64,000 bases of DNA from Flavobacteriales bacterium. Lineage in GTDB: Bacteria > Bacteroidota > Bacteroidia > Flavobacteriales_D > Crocinitomicaceae. The position numbers were made by a program, and so were the translations under genes. How positions within the stretch are numbered: the stretch's first letter is position 1; each line of letters starts with the position of its first letter. Location of the stretch: positions 1 through 64,000 of the forward strand of contig CANFRV010000008.1 in the NCBI GenBank assembly GCA_947449575.1, read 5' to 3'. Below are positions 33,252 to 42,257 of this stretch, one piece after another. The notes beneath the pieces are model-generated. The model worked only from the letters and a program-made list of their open reading frames with translations. It searched no databases and was not told the origin of the DNA.

Positions 33252-35321
33252 ATGTTAAAAATATTTTACACATTTATAATTATAGCTCTTAGTTCTTCAT
33301 TTTACGGACAAAACATAGAGTTTAAATCCTCTAATTTCAAAGACAATAAAGAAGGATTAAAGAAAGCAGAAGATGCGATTGAAAAAGGAGATGAATTCTT
33401 TAAACTTGGAAATGAAGCATTTTTTATGGTTAAAAGTCCTGGCCTTAATTATCAAAAAGCGTTGAAGGAATATGAAGTTGCTCAAAAATTCAACCCCAAC
33501 AATGCCGAATTAAACTTTAAAGTTGGCGCTTGTTATGCAAATTCGAGTAATCCCTTCAAATCCATCGAATTTATAAAAAAGGCTAAAACATTAGATCCTT
33601 TATGTCATCCGTTTTTAAATTACTTTTATGGTTATGCCATGCAATTAGAAGGGAAATTCGATGACGCAACTAAATCATACGTATTGTTCGAAACTGAATA
33701 TAAAAAAGCGGACGATTTCGCTAAATTTGTGACGCAAAGAAAAAAAGAATGTGCATTAGGCAAAACCTCTTTTTCTAATCCAATAAGAGCCTGGGTTGAT
33801 CTTGTGCCTGAATTAAATACAACCGCCAACGATTTTGCTCCCTCGATTTCAACAGATGGTTCTGAATTAATTCTCACCTCCAATAGAGAAAATGGCCATC
33901 CAATCAATGAATTTGGCTCCTATGACAATGATATTTATTCATCAAGTTTAAATAATGGAGTATGGTCAGCACCAAAACAAGTAGCGGGTGGTGTAAATTC
34001 TCTAATTGATGACATCTCAAATAACCTAAGTTTTGATGGAACTAAAATGCTATTGCATCGAGAATCAGGGGGGCAAAAAGATATTTATGAAAGTAAATTA
34101 AAAGGCACAAGTTGGTCAGAACCTAAAATTTTCAACTTCCAAATTTCGTCTCCAAAAGCAAACGAACAATATGCAAGTTACAGCGATGATGGCTGGAGTC
34201 TTTATTATACGAGGGATAATGATAACCGTGGCAGTGGTTTTGATATTTACCAGTCAGGGATGCAAAGCAAACTGAACCAAGATTACCAGGCTGGAGTAAC
34301 GATGGTTGAGATGAATTCTAAATTCAATGATGGTCCTATATATTTAACCATTGACGGAGAAACCATGTATATTGCATCGGAAGGAAATGAATCTATTGGC
34401 GGATATGATATTTTTGTTTCAAGAAAATCAAGAGGTGTTTGGACAACACCACAAAATTTAGGATATCCTATTAATACTCCCTACGATGATTTCTTTTTTT
34501 CCCCGACGGCTAATGGAAAATTTGCCTACATTTCATCTAATCGCGCTGGAGGAAAAGGAGGCTACGACATCTACAAAGTGACCTTTTGGGGACCAGAAAA
34601 AAAACCAATTGTAGATATGGAAGACTTTTTACTTTCATCAATCGCCATGCCAATGAAAGATCATCAAATTGAAGCATCTGTAGTAGTTCACACAAAATCT
34701 TTCACTGTCTTTAAGGGTATCACAATAGATGCTTTGACAAAAAAACCTATTGAAGCAGAAATTGAAATCAATGATAATTTGACAGGAAAAGTAATCGAAA
34801 CCTTTACTACAAATAGCGCAACAGGAAAATTTATCATCACATTAGTATCTGGTAAAAATTATGGTATCGCTGTAAAATCTAAAGGATACCTTTTTCATTC
34901 AGAGAACTTTGACATCCCTTCAGGAAGCGGAGATAATTTGGTAAATAAAGTGATTGAATTAAAAAACATTGCTATTGGGAGCAAGATAGCACTGCGAAAC
35001 GTCTTTTTTGATACTGGGAAATCAACATTACGAATCGAATCAAATGGGGAACTCGATCGAATTGTAAAACTACTGAAAGATGTTCCAACGTTGAAAATTG
35101 AGATATCTGGTCATACTGATAACACAGGATCGGCAGCTATTAATGAGACATTATCCCAGCAAAGAGCAGAAGCAGTTGTTACCTATTTAAAAAACAAAGG
35201 AATAGTAGCAACTCGTTTGACAGCAAAAGGATACGGCGCGTCAAAACCAGTTAATTCTAATTCATCTGATGAAGGAAGGCAGCAAAACAGGAGAACCGAA
35301 TTTGAAATAAAAGGAAATTAA
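33252..35321 (+). CDS. PorE-like TPR/propeller/OmpA envelope protein
   Basis: The 689-residue protein starts with a signal peptide (LKIFYTFIIIALSSSFYG). It then has TPR-like helices (~40-170), PD40/WD40-like beta-propeller repeats (~190-430, e.g. APSISTDGSELILTSNR and AYISSNRAGGKGGYDIYKV), a carboxypeptidase-regulatory/CNA-B-like segment (~480-560) and a C-terminal OmpA domain (~575-689, with ISGHTDNTG and RAEAVVTYL...I...RL..KGYG, NRRTEFEI). This is the domain order of PorE, a T9SS component that binds peptidoglycan. Bacteroidota often carry several paralogues, so it may be PorE itself or a relative. It follows a TPR gene and precedes the TonB operon. Confidence 0.85.
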   Translation: MLKIFYTFIIIALSSSFYGQNIEFKSSNFKDNKEGLKKAEDAIEKGDEFFKLGNEAFFMVKSPGLNYQKALKEYEVAQKFNPNNAELNFKVGACYANSSNPFKSIEFIKKAKTLDPLCHPFLNYFYGYAMQLEGKFDDATKSYVLFETEYKKADDFAKFVTQRKKECALGKTSFSNPIRAWVDLVPELNTTANDFAPSISTDGSELILTSNRENGHPINEFGSYDNDIYSSSLNNGVWSAPKQVAGGVNSLIDDISNNLSFDGTKMLLHRESGGQKDIYESKLKGTSWSEPKIFNFQISSPKANEQYASYSDDGWSLYYTRDNDNRGSGFDIYQSGMQSKLNQDYQAGVTMVEMNSKFNDGPIYLTIDGETMYIASEGNESIGGYDIFVSRKSRGVWTTPQNLGYPINTPYDDFFFSPTANGKFAYISSNRAGGKGGYDIYKVTFWGPEKKPIVDMEDFLLSSIAMPMKDHQIEASVVVHTKSFTVFKGITIDALTKKPIEAEIEINDNLTGKVIETFTTNSATGKFIITLVSGKNYGIAVKSKGYLFHSENFDIPSGSGDNLVNKVIELKNIAIGSKIALRNVFFDTGKSTLRIESNGELDRIVKLLKDVPTLKIEISGHTDNTGSAAINETLSQQRAEAVVTYLKNKGIVATRLTAKGYGASKPVNSNSSDEGRQQNRRTEFEIKGN

Positions 35322-35454
35322 CACACAATCTGATAATATTAATTATCTGCAATTAAATTCAATCCGACACGAGAGATTATTAATTAAAACGACTTATTAA
35401 TACTTCATTAACAGCAAGTTTACATAAAGTTAAACTTCAAAATGTAATAAATTT

Positions 35455-35484
35455 AAAATAATGCCGTTTTAAAAAATAATGCCG
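35455..35484. promoter_or_regulatory. Two direct copies of AAAATAATGCCG upstream of exbB
   Basis: The 12-mer AAAATAATGCCG occurs at 35455-35466 and again at 35473-35484 (18-bp period), about 50 bp before the exbB -7 box. The spacing is not far from two helical turns, so this could be a tandem operator. No known regulator consensus is matched. Confidence 0.3.
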
Positions 35485-35525
35485 ATAATATTATTTTTTT
35501 TTAAGGTTATTTAAAACCTTTTTAT

Positions 35526-35533
35526 TATGTTTG
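35526..35533 (+). promoter_or_regulatory. Candidate -7 box of the exbB operon
   Basis: TATGTTTG matches TAnnTTTG and ends 37 bases before the exbB ATG. A short AAGGTT/AACCTT hairpin lies immediately upstream. Confidence 0.5.
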
Positions 35534-35570
35534 TCGGATAAACTTTTACTTAAAAATAAAAATTCAAATT

Positions 35571-36398
35571 ATGAGTACAAATCAAAAATCAACAGGAGGT
35601 TTTTCATCATTAGTTTCATCAATCGCTATTGCTATTGCTTTAGTAATTGGTTTTATTGTTTACAAATACATTTTTGGAGACGCTAATAATTTCGTCAAAG
35701 GAAGTGGTCTTCCAGGAATGAGTGATAACACTGGTGAGCCACAAGAAGGAAACTTTTTAGCAATTATTTACAAAGGAGGTATTATCGTTCCTTTTTTATT
35801 AGCTGTAAACTTTATTGTAATCATTTTTACAGTTGAACGTTTCATCAGTTTGGCGAAAGCAAAAGGAAAAGGAAATATTAACAAGTTTGTTGGGAAAATT
35901 AAATCCTTAATGGGTGCGCAAGAGATTTCGACGGCGAAAGAAGAATGTGATAAGCAAAGAGGTTCTTTAGCGAATGTTGTATATGCTGGATTGACAAAAT
36001 ACGAGCACATGCAAGCTGATACGGATATGAATAAAGAGCAAAAAATTGAGACACTTAAAAAAGAATTAGAAGAAGCAACGGCATTAGAATTGCCAATGTT
36101 GTCTAAAAACCTAGTAATTCTTTCTACATGTGCTTCTATTGCAACTTTAATTGGTTTGATTGGTACAGTATTAGGGATGATCAAATCATTTGCTGCGATG
36201 TCAGCTGGAACACCAGATACAGCTCAATTAGCAACAGGTATTTCTGAAGCACTTATCAATACGGCTTTAGGTATTTTCGCTTCTACAATTGCAATTATTT
36301 TCTTCAACTTATTCTCTACTAAAGTTGATCAAATTACACATAGCATGGATGAAGCATCTTTTACTATTGTTCAAGATTTTACAGCTTCAACAAAATAA
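35571..36398 (+). CDS. exbB: MotA/TolQ/ExbB proton-channel protein
   Basis: ExbB forms the inner-membrane proton channel that energises TonB. The 275 residues contain an N-terminal membrane segment (~10-33), a second one with IYKGGIIVPFLLAVNF (~64-90), and the conserved C-terminal pair: ILSTCASIATLIGLIGTVLGMI and TALGIFASTIAIIFFNLFS. These carry the channel glycines and polar residues. A cytoplasmic loop of ~90 residues joins them. It is the first gene of exbB-exbD-exbD-tonB with short spacers (51, 4 and 2 bp). Confidence 0.93.
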   Translation: MSTNQKSTGGFSSLVSSIAIAIALVIGFIVYKYIFGDANNFVKGSGLPGMSDNTGEPQEGNFLAIIYKGGIIVPFLLAVNFIVIIFTVERFISLAKAKGKGNINKFVGKIKSLMGAQEISTAKEECDKQRGSLANVVYAGLTKYEHMQADTDMNKEQKIETLKKELEEATALELPMLSKNLVILSTCASIATLIGLIGTVLGMIKSFAAMSAGTPDTAQLATGISEALINTALGIFASTIAIIFFNLFSTKVDQITHSMDEASFTIVQDFTASTK

Positions 36399-36449
36399 GA
36401 CATTGCTTTTATTTTAAAGCTAGTATTTATTAATAAATAAAAGAACGAA

Positions 36450-37124
36450 ATGGCTCAAATAAAAGGACCTAAAGGAACACCTACTATTGATATGACACCA
36501 ATGGTAGATTTAGCTTTCTTGTTGGTGACTTTCTTTATGCTTACAGCTAATTTCCGTTCAGAAGAACCGGTAGTTATTGATACTCCTTCGAGTATTGCTG
36601 ACTTAGAAACACCAAAAAATGTGGTATTGATAACCATAGATAAAGGAGGAAGGGTTTTTTACGGATTTACGGCTGGTGAAGACGCAAGAGTGCAAGTATT
36701 GAAGAATATGTCAGCAAAATACAAAGTTGGCTTTTCTCCAGAACAATATAAGAAATTTAGTACATTATCAAGTTTCGGATGTTCTGTTCAACAACTACCT
36801 GCGTATTTAAATTTAAGTGCCGAAGAAAGAAAAAAAACGGGGTTTTCAATCCCTAATGATTCTATAAATAATCAATTGAAAGATTGGATTAACTTCGGGA
36901 ATATTGAAGGTACTGCTGCAGGTAAGTTGAAATACGAAGAGGCTGCGGATAATGATCCAGATGTTGAAATGAATGAATTTAAACCTAAATTTATTCTGAA
37001 AGCAGATGGGAAAGCTCTGTATACACATGTTAAAAATGTTATTGAAACATTTAGAGATTTAGATTTAAATAACTTAAATTTTGTCACTTCTTTGGAAGCT
37101 GGTACAAAATTAGAAAAAGAATAA
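36450..37124 (+). CDS. exbD: ExbD/TolR biopolymer transport protein (first copy)
   Basis: This 224-residue protein has one N-terminal membrane helix carrying the proton-relay aspartate in TIDMTPMVDLAFLLVTFFML and a large periplasmic domain. It is longer than E. coli ExbD (~141), as in other Bacteroidota. Two different exbD genes follow each other here, probably giving a hetero-oligomeric ExbD with ExbB. Gene order and spacing show co-transcription with exbB and tonB. Confidence 0.92.
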   Translation: MAQIKGPKGTPTIDMTPMVDLAFLLVTFFMLTANFRSEEPVVIDTPSSIADLETPKNVVLITIDKGGRVFYGFTAGEDARVQVLKNMSAKYKVGFSPEQYKKFSTLSSFGCSVQQLPAYLNLSAEERKKTGFSIPNDSINNQLKDWINFGNIEGTAAGKLKYEEAADNDPDVEMNEFKPKFILKADGKALYTHVKNVIETFRDLDLNNLNFVTSLEAGTKLEKE

Positions 37125-37128
37125 GGAT

Positions 37129-37767
37129 ATGGCGGACATGGGAGAAGGTGGCGGAGGCCACGAAAAAGGAGGTAAAAAACGAGCGAAGAAAGGTTCTACT
37201 AGAGTCGATATGACTCCTCTTGTTGATTTAGCTTTTTTATTGCTAACATTCTTTGTCATGACTTCTACTTTTAGTAAACCAAAGGTAATGAGTTTGATTT
37301 ATCCTGCTAAACCAAAAGACAATCAAGTAGTCGATGATGGCCCGAAAATTAATAATGCCATTACTTTTTTATTGAGTGAGAATAGAATTTTTTATTACGA
37401 AGGAGAATATTACCCTATCGGAAATACAAAAGGGAAACCAGCAACTCAATTATCAGAAACTGATTTCGGTCCGACAGGTTTGCGTAAATTGATTACTGAA
37501 AAGAATAATTATGTTTTGCTAAATGTGAAAAAATATGATGCTCAGTTTGCTAAAAGAATGATTACTGATAAAGAGCGAACAGAACTAATAAAGAAAGCAA
37601 AAGAAAATACAAAAGCATTAAAAGTTCTTATAAAAACCGATGACAAAGCAGTTTGTAAAAATTTCATCGACGTTATCGATGAGTTGAGAATTGCGCAGGT
37701 AGGTATGATGGCGCCGGTAGATTTGATGGCGAGTGAATATGAATTAATAAAAGCTAAACTTAAATAA
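37129..37767 (+). CDS. exbD: ExbD/TolR biopolymer transport protein (second copy)
   Basis: This 212-residue protein has a glycine- and lysine-rich N-terminal tail (GEGGGGHEKGGKKRAKKG) before the single membrane helix with the aspartate motif RVDMTPLVDLAFLLLTFF. It is clearly related to the first ExbD but diverged, with a basic tail that the first copy lacks. It starts 4 bp after the first exbD and ends 2 bp before tonB. Confidence 0.92.
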   Translation: MADMGEGGGGHEKGGKKRAKKGSTRVDMTPLVDLAFLLLTFFVMTSTFSKPKVMSLIYPAKPKDNQVVDDGPKINNAITFLLSENRIFYYEGEYYPIGNTKGKPATQLSETDFGPTGLRKLITEKNNYVLLNVKKYDAQFAKRMITDKERTELIKKAKENTKALKVLIKTDDKAVCKNFIDVIDELRIAQVGMMAPVDLMASEYELIKAKLK

Positions 37768-37769
37768 TT

Positions 37770-38612
37770 ATGGCTATTACACTAAGCGTAATATTTCTAA
37801 TAGTGGTGGTATCGCTATACGACTATTTTTCAGCTCGTAATTGGCAGCAAGTGACCTCTTCTAGCAGAAATGATATTGTTTTTGAATCCAGAAACAAAGA
37901 GTATGGGGCATATGAAATCAGACGAGGTTATGATAGAAAAATAGTTTTTATTTTACTTGGCCTATGTTTGTTGATCGGAGGTGCTTTTGGAACCTATAGA
38001 TATATTAAATCAATTCCGGAAGTAGTAGTAGCCCCTCCCCCAATTGATATGTCTCAATTTGATATTCCTGCAGCTCCGCCTGAGAAGGAAATTCCACCAC
38101 CAATTGAGGAGCCACCGCCACCAACTGAAAAAACAATTGCTTTTGTTGCTCCAGTGATCACGGATGAGGAAGTTACGGAAGATATTAAATTAGTGGAACC
38201 GGAGGTAAAAGTATCAACTACAACCAATGATGTAGAAGAAAACTTTAACGTACAAGAACCTGAAGCAGAGAACGTAAGAATCGTTGAACCAGTTGTAGAA
38301 GAAATACCCGCATTTGTGGATGAAGAAGCTACTTATTCTGGATATGCAGCATTTTTAAGTCAACATTTAAAATATCCAGAAACAGCTATTGAAGAAGGAT
38401 TAGAAGGTAGATGTTATTTAAATTTTATCGTTGACAAAAGCGGTAATATTACAAATATTACCGTTCTTAAAGGGGTTCCTGGTTGTCCTGAATGTGACAA
38501 AGAAGCGAAAAGAGTTATTGGAATGATGCCCAATTGGACACCAGCAAAATTAAATGGAAAAGTAACAAAATCAAATTGTAAAGCAGTTGTAAAATTCCAA
38601 TTAGCAAATTGA
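37770..38612 (+). CDS. tonB: TonB family energy transducer
   Basis: The 280-residue protein has an N-terminal hydrophobic stretch (~2-17), the Bacteroidota VFESRNKEYGAYEIRR motif, a membrane helix (~58-78), a proline- and glutamate-rich periplasmic spacer (~85-180) and a C-terminal TonB domain. That domain has HLKYPETAIEEG, GRCYLNFIVDKSG, ITVLKGVPGCPECDKEA and NWTPAKLNGK, and ends in a beta-strand. It passes proton-motive force from ExbB/ExbD to outer-membrane receptors. A strong terminator follows 19 bp after the stop. Confidence 0.94.
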   Translation: MAITLSVIFLIVVVSLYDYFSARNWQQVTSSSRNDIVFESRNKEYGAYEIRRGYDRKIVFILLGLCLLIGGAFGTYRYIKSIPEVVVAPPPIDMSQFDIPAAPPEKEIPPPIEEPPPPTEKTIAFVAPVITDEEVTEDIKLVEPEVKVSTTTNDVEENFNVQEPEAENVRIVEPVVEEIPAFVDEEATYSGYAAFLSQHLKYPETAIEEGLEGRCYLNFIVDKSGNITNITVLKGVPGCPECDKEAKRVIGMMPNWTPAKLNGKVTKSNCKAVVKFQLAN

Positions 38613-38631
38613 TTAATTTGACAAACGTTAT

Positions 38632-38670
38632 AATCCCCGAAGCTACTATTGGTTTCGGGGATTTTTTTTT
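38632..38670 (+). terminator. Intrinsic terminator of the exbB-tonB operon
   Basis: A perfect 10-bp stem, AATCCCCGAA with TTCGGGGATT, closes a 12-base loop and runs into a T tract. Confidence 0.92.
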
Positions 38671-38727
38671 AATTAGCAATCTCGAAAATAATTGATTTAT
38701 TCTAAACCAGAATTAATTTTATAAAGA

Positions 38728-38922
38728 ATGAACTACAATATAATTAATATCATACTTGCTTTATTTATCTCCGTCGCATGCATAACATTGTCTTATAATC
38801 TGGCTTTTACAGATACAATAGATTGGAAATTAAGCGAAATGATGCGTAAAACTCTTATCGCAATTTTACTAACCTATGCCGCATTCAGACTGTTTCGAGT
38901 ATATAAGCTATTGAAAAAGTAA
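38728..38922 (+). CDS. Small two-helix membrane protein
   Basis: This 64-residue protein has two predicted membrane helices (about residues 5-25 and 42-58) and a basic end, VYKLLKK. A patterned segment AAFRLFRVYK follows the second helix. Small proteins of this shape are seen after TonB operons in related bacteria, but I cannot name a family. It lies beyond the tonB terminator and 54 bp before the arylsulfotransferase-like gene. It reads as a real gene because of its hydrophobic pattern and lack of overlap with other genes. Confidence 0.6.
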   Translation: MNYNIINIILALFISVACITLSYNLAFTDTIDWKLSEMMRKTLIAILLTYAAFRLFRVYKLLKK

Positions 38923-38976
38923 TCTTCAACATATTAAAAAAAAAGCTATTTTAGCATAGAACGTTGAATCTATCAA

Positions 38977-40296
38977 ATGAAAAAACGAATAAAATACATT
39001 ATTGCATTTTGGATCTTTTTCTTTCTGATTCTTTTTTCTATGGGAATTACTCGGAATGTAATGCAAAATGGATCTATTAAAGGAACTTCTCGAGAAATAG
39101 TGCTTTTTCTTTCTTCGTTCTTATCGAACGTAGTGAATTATTCTAAAATAAATACACAAATGATAGTTGAGAGTAATTTGAAGCTTAAAAATGGCTTTAA
39201 TAGATCTAACAACTATACTGCAAGTAAAGATTACCTTCTTGTTTCTGTATGGGATGATTCTTTGGGTCAGTCTATCGTGAAATTGGTGCGAATTGCTGAT
39301 GGGGTTATTCTGCATAAATGGGTTGTCAATATCGATGAGTTAAATGACATATACAATACTTCATCAACAAATGGTGAAAAGCATTGTTTAACTAAAAATA
39401 CAACGAGCATGCAGCATCCAATTTTGCTGAATGATGGTTCCCTGGTCTTTGGATCTGGAGGTATTTTTAAAGTAGATAAAAATTCAAAACTAATTTGGTC
39501 GAACAAAAATAAAAACACACACTCTATTGAAGTATCCAATGAAGGCGATTATTGGATTTGCGGATACAATCGTTCGATAAAAAATCAAAAAAAATACCTA
39601 ATTAAAGATGATGCAATTCAAAAAGTATCAGCAAAAACGGGTAAAATTATTTTTGAAAAATCGGTCTTTGAAATTTTGATGGAAAATGGTTATGGAATGG
39701 CTAATTTTTTCGTGAATTCTGAGTTTTCTTCTCAAATAACCTACGCAGACTTCATTCACTTAAATGATATTCAACCTGCCTTATTCGATGGTAAATATTG
39801 GAAAAAAGATGACTTATTTTTAAGTTTAAGAAACCAAAATTTGATTGTACAATATCGACCTTCAATAAATAAGATCATTTGGTCAAAAAAAGGGCCTTGG
39901 TTGAAACAGCATGACGTAGATATTATAGATTCAAACAGTATAAGTATTTTCGGAAATAACGTAATTGATGCTCAATTTGATAAAAAAGAGAAAAAATTAG
40001 TAGACGGGTACAATAATTTATACGTCATTAATTTTGAAACAAATTCATGCACAACTCCTTACACTGATTTTTTTAAAAGTTCGAAAATCGCTACCTATAC
40101 GGAAGGTCTATCCACAATTCTTGATAATGGCAACGTTTTCATTGAAGAAACGAACAATGGTAGACTTCTCTTTGGAAATAAAAATAAAGAAATTTGGTCC
40201 TATATTGAGCGTATCGATGAAACTAAATTGAGCATTTTCAATTGGAGCAGATATATTACTGAAAAGGAATTCAAAAATTTAACTTTTTTAAAATAA
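38977..40296 (+). CDS. Membrane-anchored arylsulfotransferase-like propeller protein (paralogue 1)
   Basis: This 439-residue protein has an uncleaved N-terminal anchor (KKRIKYIIAFWIFFFLILFSMGI) and a periplasmic domain resembling the arylsulfotransferase (ASST) family. Three histidines are conserved with its paralogue at 53783 and sit in ASST-like motifs: His182 in HSIE, His261 in HLNDIQP and His312 in QHDVDI. DLFLSLRNQN and IIWSKKGPWL motifs are shared too. ASST enzymes move sulfate between phenolic compounds through a sulfo-histidine. Whether this one is catalytic is unknown. It is not next to a sulfotransferase, unlike paralogue 2, and converges on the MacB permease gene. Confidence 0.78.
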   Translation: MKKRIKYIIAFWIFFFLILFSMGITRNVMQNGSIKGTSREIVLFLSSFLSNVVNYSKINTQMIVESNLKLKNGFNRSNNYTASKDYLLVSVWDDSLGQSIVKLVRIADGVILHKWVVNIDELNDIYNTSSTNGEKHCLTKNTTSMQHPILLNDGSLVFGSGGIFKVDKNSKLIWSNKNKNTHSIEVSNEGDYWICGYNRSIKNQKKYLIKDDAIQKVSAKTGKIIFEKSVFEILMENGYGMANFFVNSEFSSQITYADFIHLNDIQPALFDGKYWKKDDLFLSLRNQNLIVQYRPSINKIIWSKKGPWLKQHDVDIIDSNSISIFGNNVIDAQFDKKEKKLVDGYNNLYVINFETNSCTTPYTDFFKSSKIATYTEGLSTILDNGNVFIEETNNGRLLFGNKNKEIWSYIERIDETKLSIFNWSRYITEKEFKNLTFLK

Positions 40297-40305
40297 AAAA
40301 AGAAT

Positions 40306-41520
40306 CTATTCATGGCGCAGGGCATCAATCGGATTCAAACGTGCGGCTTTTCGTGCTGGAAAAAAACCGAAAATAATCCCTACGATACATGAAAAAGAAA
40401 AGGCCATTACAATAGACAAAGAAGTTACCACTGCGTTTAGACCTAATGCACTTCCTACAGAAGCAGCTAAAACATATCCAAGTACAATTCCAATTATTCC
40501 CCCAATTAAACTCAAAATAATCGCCTCAATTAAAAACTGAAGTAAAATTGCTTTACTAGGAGCGCCAACAGCAAGCCTAAGTCCAATTTCACGCGTTCGT
40601 TCAGTAACAGAAACAAGCATAATATTCATTATACCAATTCCGCCTACTAAAAGCGAAATTGAAGCGATAGCGGCAAGTAGCAAAGTTAGCATACTTGAAA
40701 TAGATCCCATAATATCCATCATTTCCTTTTGAGTCCGAATATTAAATTGAGGTTCACCCCCACTTATTCTTTTTAATCTATTCAAAAACAAATCATTCAA
40801 TTCTGCAGTAGCCATATCCACTAAATTTTCTGTAGTTGTTGCGGTTAGAATGCTGCTTGCGTAATTTATTCCAAGAATTCTTTTTTGAACTGTTCTGAAA
40901 GGAGCAATTACAATATCATCTCTGTCAAATCCAAATGTTTGCCCTTTTTCTTCTAGCACACCAATAACTCTGCAAGGAATCTTATCTAATCGTATGATCG
41001 CCCCGATTGCTTTTTCTTCCGAAGAAAACAACTCATTCGCCACCGTTTTACCGATTACGCAAACTTTTTGAATTGATTTCCCCGTCTTTGTATCGAATAG
41101 TTGCCCTGCATTCACTCTAAAATTATTTATCACAAAATAATCACTATATCCACCAACAATTGTTGTCCGCACATTAAATGTGCCAGTTACTGCTTGTACT
41201 TTTGTCTGCACCACAGGTGTTATATAATGTACAGAAGGACAAAATTTTAAAATTGATTGAACGTCTCTTTCTTTCAATATTTGAGAAGTTGCCATGTCTA
41301 AACTAACACTATGGTGATCTAAACCTGGAGAAATAGCCATCAGATTGGTGCCCAATTTCCCTAATTCACCTTTAATACTATTTTCAGAACCTTTTCCAAT
41401 CGCCATCATTCCGATAACGGATCCGACGCCAATAATAACACCTAGTACTGTCAATAATGATCGAGTTCTATTTCGATTAATAGATCGAAAAGCCGACAAT
41501 AATAGATCTCTTATCTTCAT
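40306..41520 (-). CDS. MacB-type ABC transporter permease
   Basis: This 404-residue inner-membrane protein has a first membrane helix at ~20-40 (SLLTVLGVIIGVGSVIGMM), a large periplasmic MacB-PCD-like domain (~45-280), and three more helices in the FtsX-like C-terminal domain. That domain has the VTERTREIGLRLAVGAP coupling motif and ends FFPARKAARLNPIDALRHE. It acts with the ATPase encoded 2 bp upstream, the MacA-like adaptor and the TolC-like channel to export peptides, toxins or drugs. In E. coli MacB the ATPase and permease are one chain; here they are separate. Confidence 0.93.
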   Translation of the reverse strand: MKIRDLLLSAFRSINRNRTRSLLTVLGVIIGVGSVIGMMAIGKGSENSIKGELGKLGTNLMAISPGLDHHSVSLDMATSQILKERDVQSILKFCPSVHYITPVVQTKVQAVTGTFNVRTTIVGGYSDYFVINNFRVNAGQLFDTKTGKSIQKVCVIGKTVANELFSSEEKAIGAIIRLDKIPCRVIGVLEEKGQTFGFDRDDIVIAPFRTVQKRILGINYASSILTATTTENLVDMATAELNDLFLNRLKRISGGEPQFNIRTQKEMMDIMGSISSMLTLLLAAIASISLLVGGIGIMNIMLVSVTERTREIGLRLAVGAPSKAILLQFLIEAIILSLIGGIIGIVLGYVLAASVGSALGLNAVVTSLSIVMAFSFSCIVGIIFGFFPARKAARLNPIDALRHE

Positions 41521-41522
41521 TT

Positions 41523-42257
41523 CTATCGCCCAATTTCAATTAACTTTTGATGAGCACTCATCACATTTTCATTCAATACATCTTCGATTATTACACCGTC
41601 GTGCAGTACAATTTTACGTTTGGTAAAAGTCACAATATCTAATTCATGCGTTACCATTACGATTAGAATTCCCTTTTGATTTAATTCTTGAAACAACTCC
41701 ATAATTTGATACCCCGTTTTAGAATCTAGATTTCCTGTAGGTTCATCGGCGAAAATAACCAAAGGATCATTCACCAATGCTCTAGCAATTGCCACTCTTT
41801 GTTGCTGCCCACCCGACAATTCATTTGTTTTGTGATAAATTCTATTTTCTAAACCGACTCTTTTCAAAACCGCTTTCGCTTTGTCTCTTCGCTCTTTAAT
41901 AGAAAAAGAAGGATTGTACAATAAAGGCAGCTCTACATTTTCAATTGCTGATGTTTTGGGTAATAAATTATAGGCTTGAAAAACAAATCCAAAATTTCTA
42001 TTTCTAATTTTTGATATTTCAGATTTCGACATAAAACTCACATCTTCACCCTTCAATAAATAAGATCCTGCTGTAGGCTGATCTAAACAACCCAAAATAT
42101 TTAATAGAGTGGACTTTCCACTTCCGCTTGCCCCTATTAATGAAACAAATTCATTTGAAAAAATCTTCAAGTTTATGCTTTCAAGCGCCCGAACTTCATT
42201 TTCTCCAGGATTAAAAATTTTCGTAATATTAGTGAGATCAATTATGAGTTCCGGCAT
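41523..42257 (-). CDS. ABC transporter ATPase, MacB/LolD type
   Basis: The 244 residues contain Walker A ([11 protein letters not shown]), the Q-loop, the signature [15 protein letters not shown], Walker B with [10 protein letters not shown] and the H-loop VTHE. This matches the MacB/LolD subclass that powers periplasmic extrusion. The gene overlaps the adaptor gene by 20 bp and is 2 bp from the permease gene. The C-terminal extension ([19 protein letters not shown]) is short. Confidence 0.95.
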   Translation of the reverse strand: MPELIIDLTNITKIFNPGENEVRALESINLKIFSNEFVSLIGASGSGKSTLLNILGCLDQPTAGSYLLKGEDVSFMSKSEISKIRNRNFGFVFQAYNLLPKTSAIENVELPLLYNPSFSIKERRDKAKAVLKRVGLENRIYHKTNELSGGQQQRVAIARALVNDPLVIFADEPTGNLDSKTGYQIMELFQELNQKGILIVMVTHELDIVTFTKRKIVLHDGVIIEDVLNENVMSAHQKLIEIGR

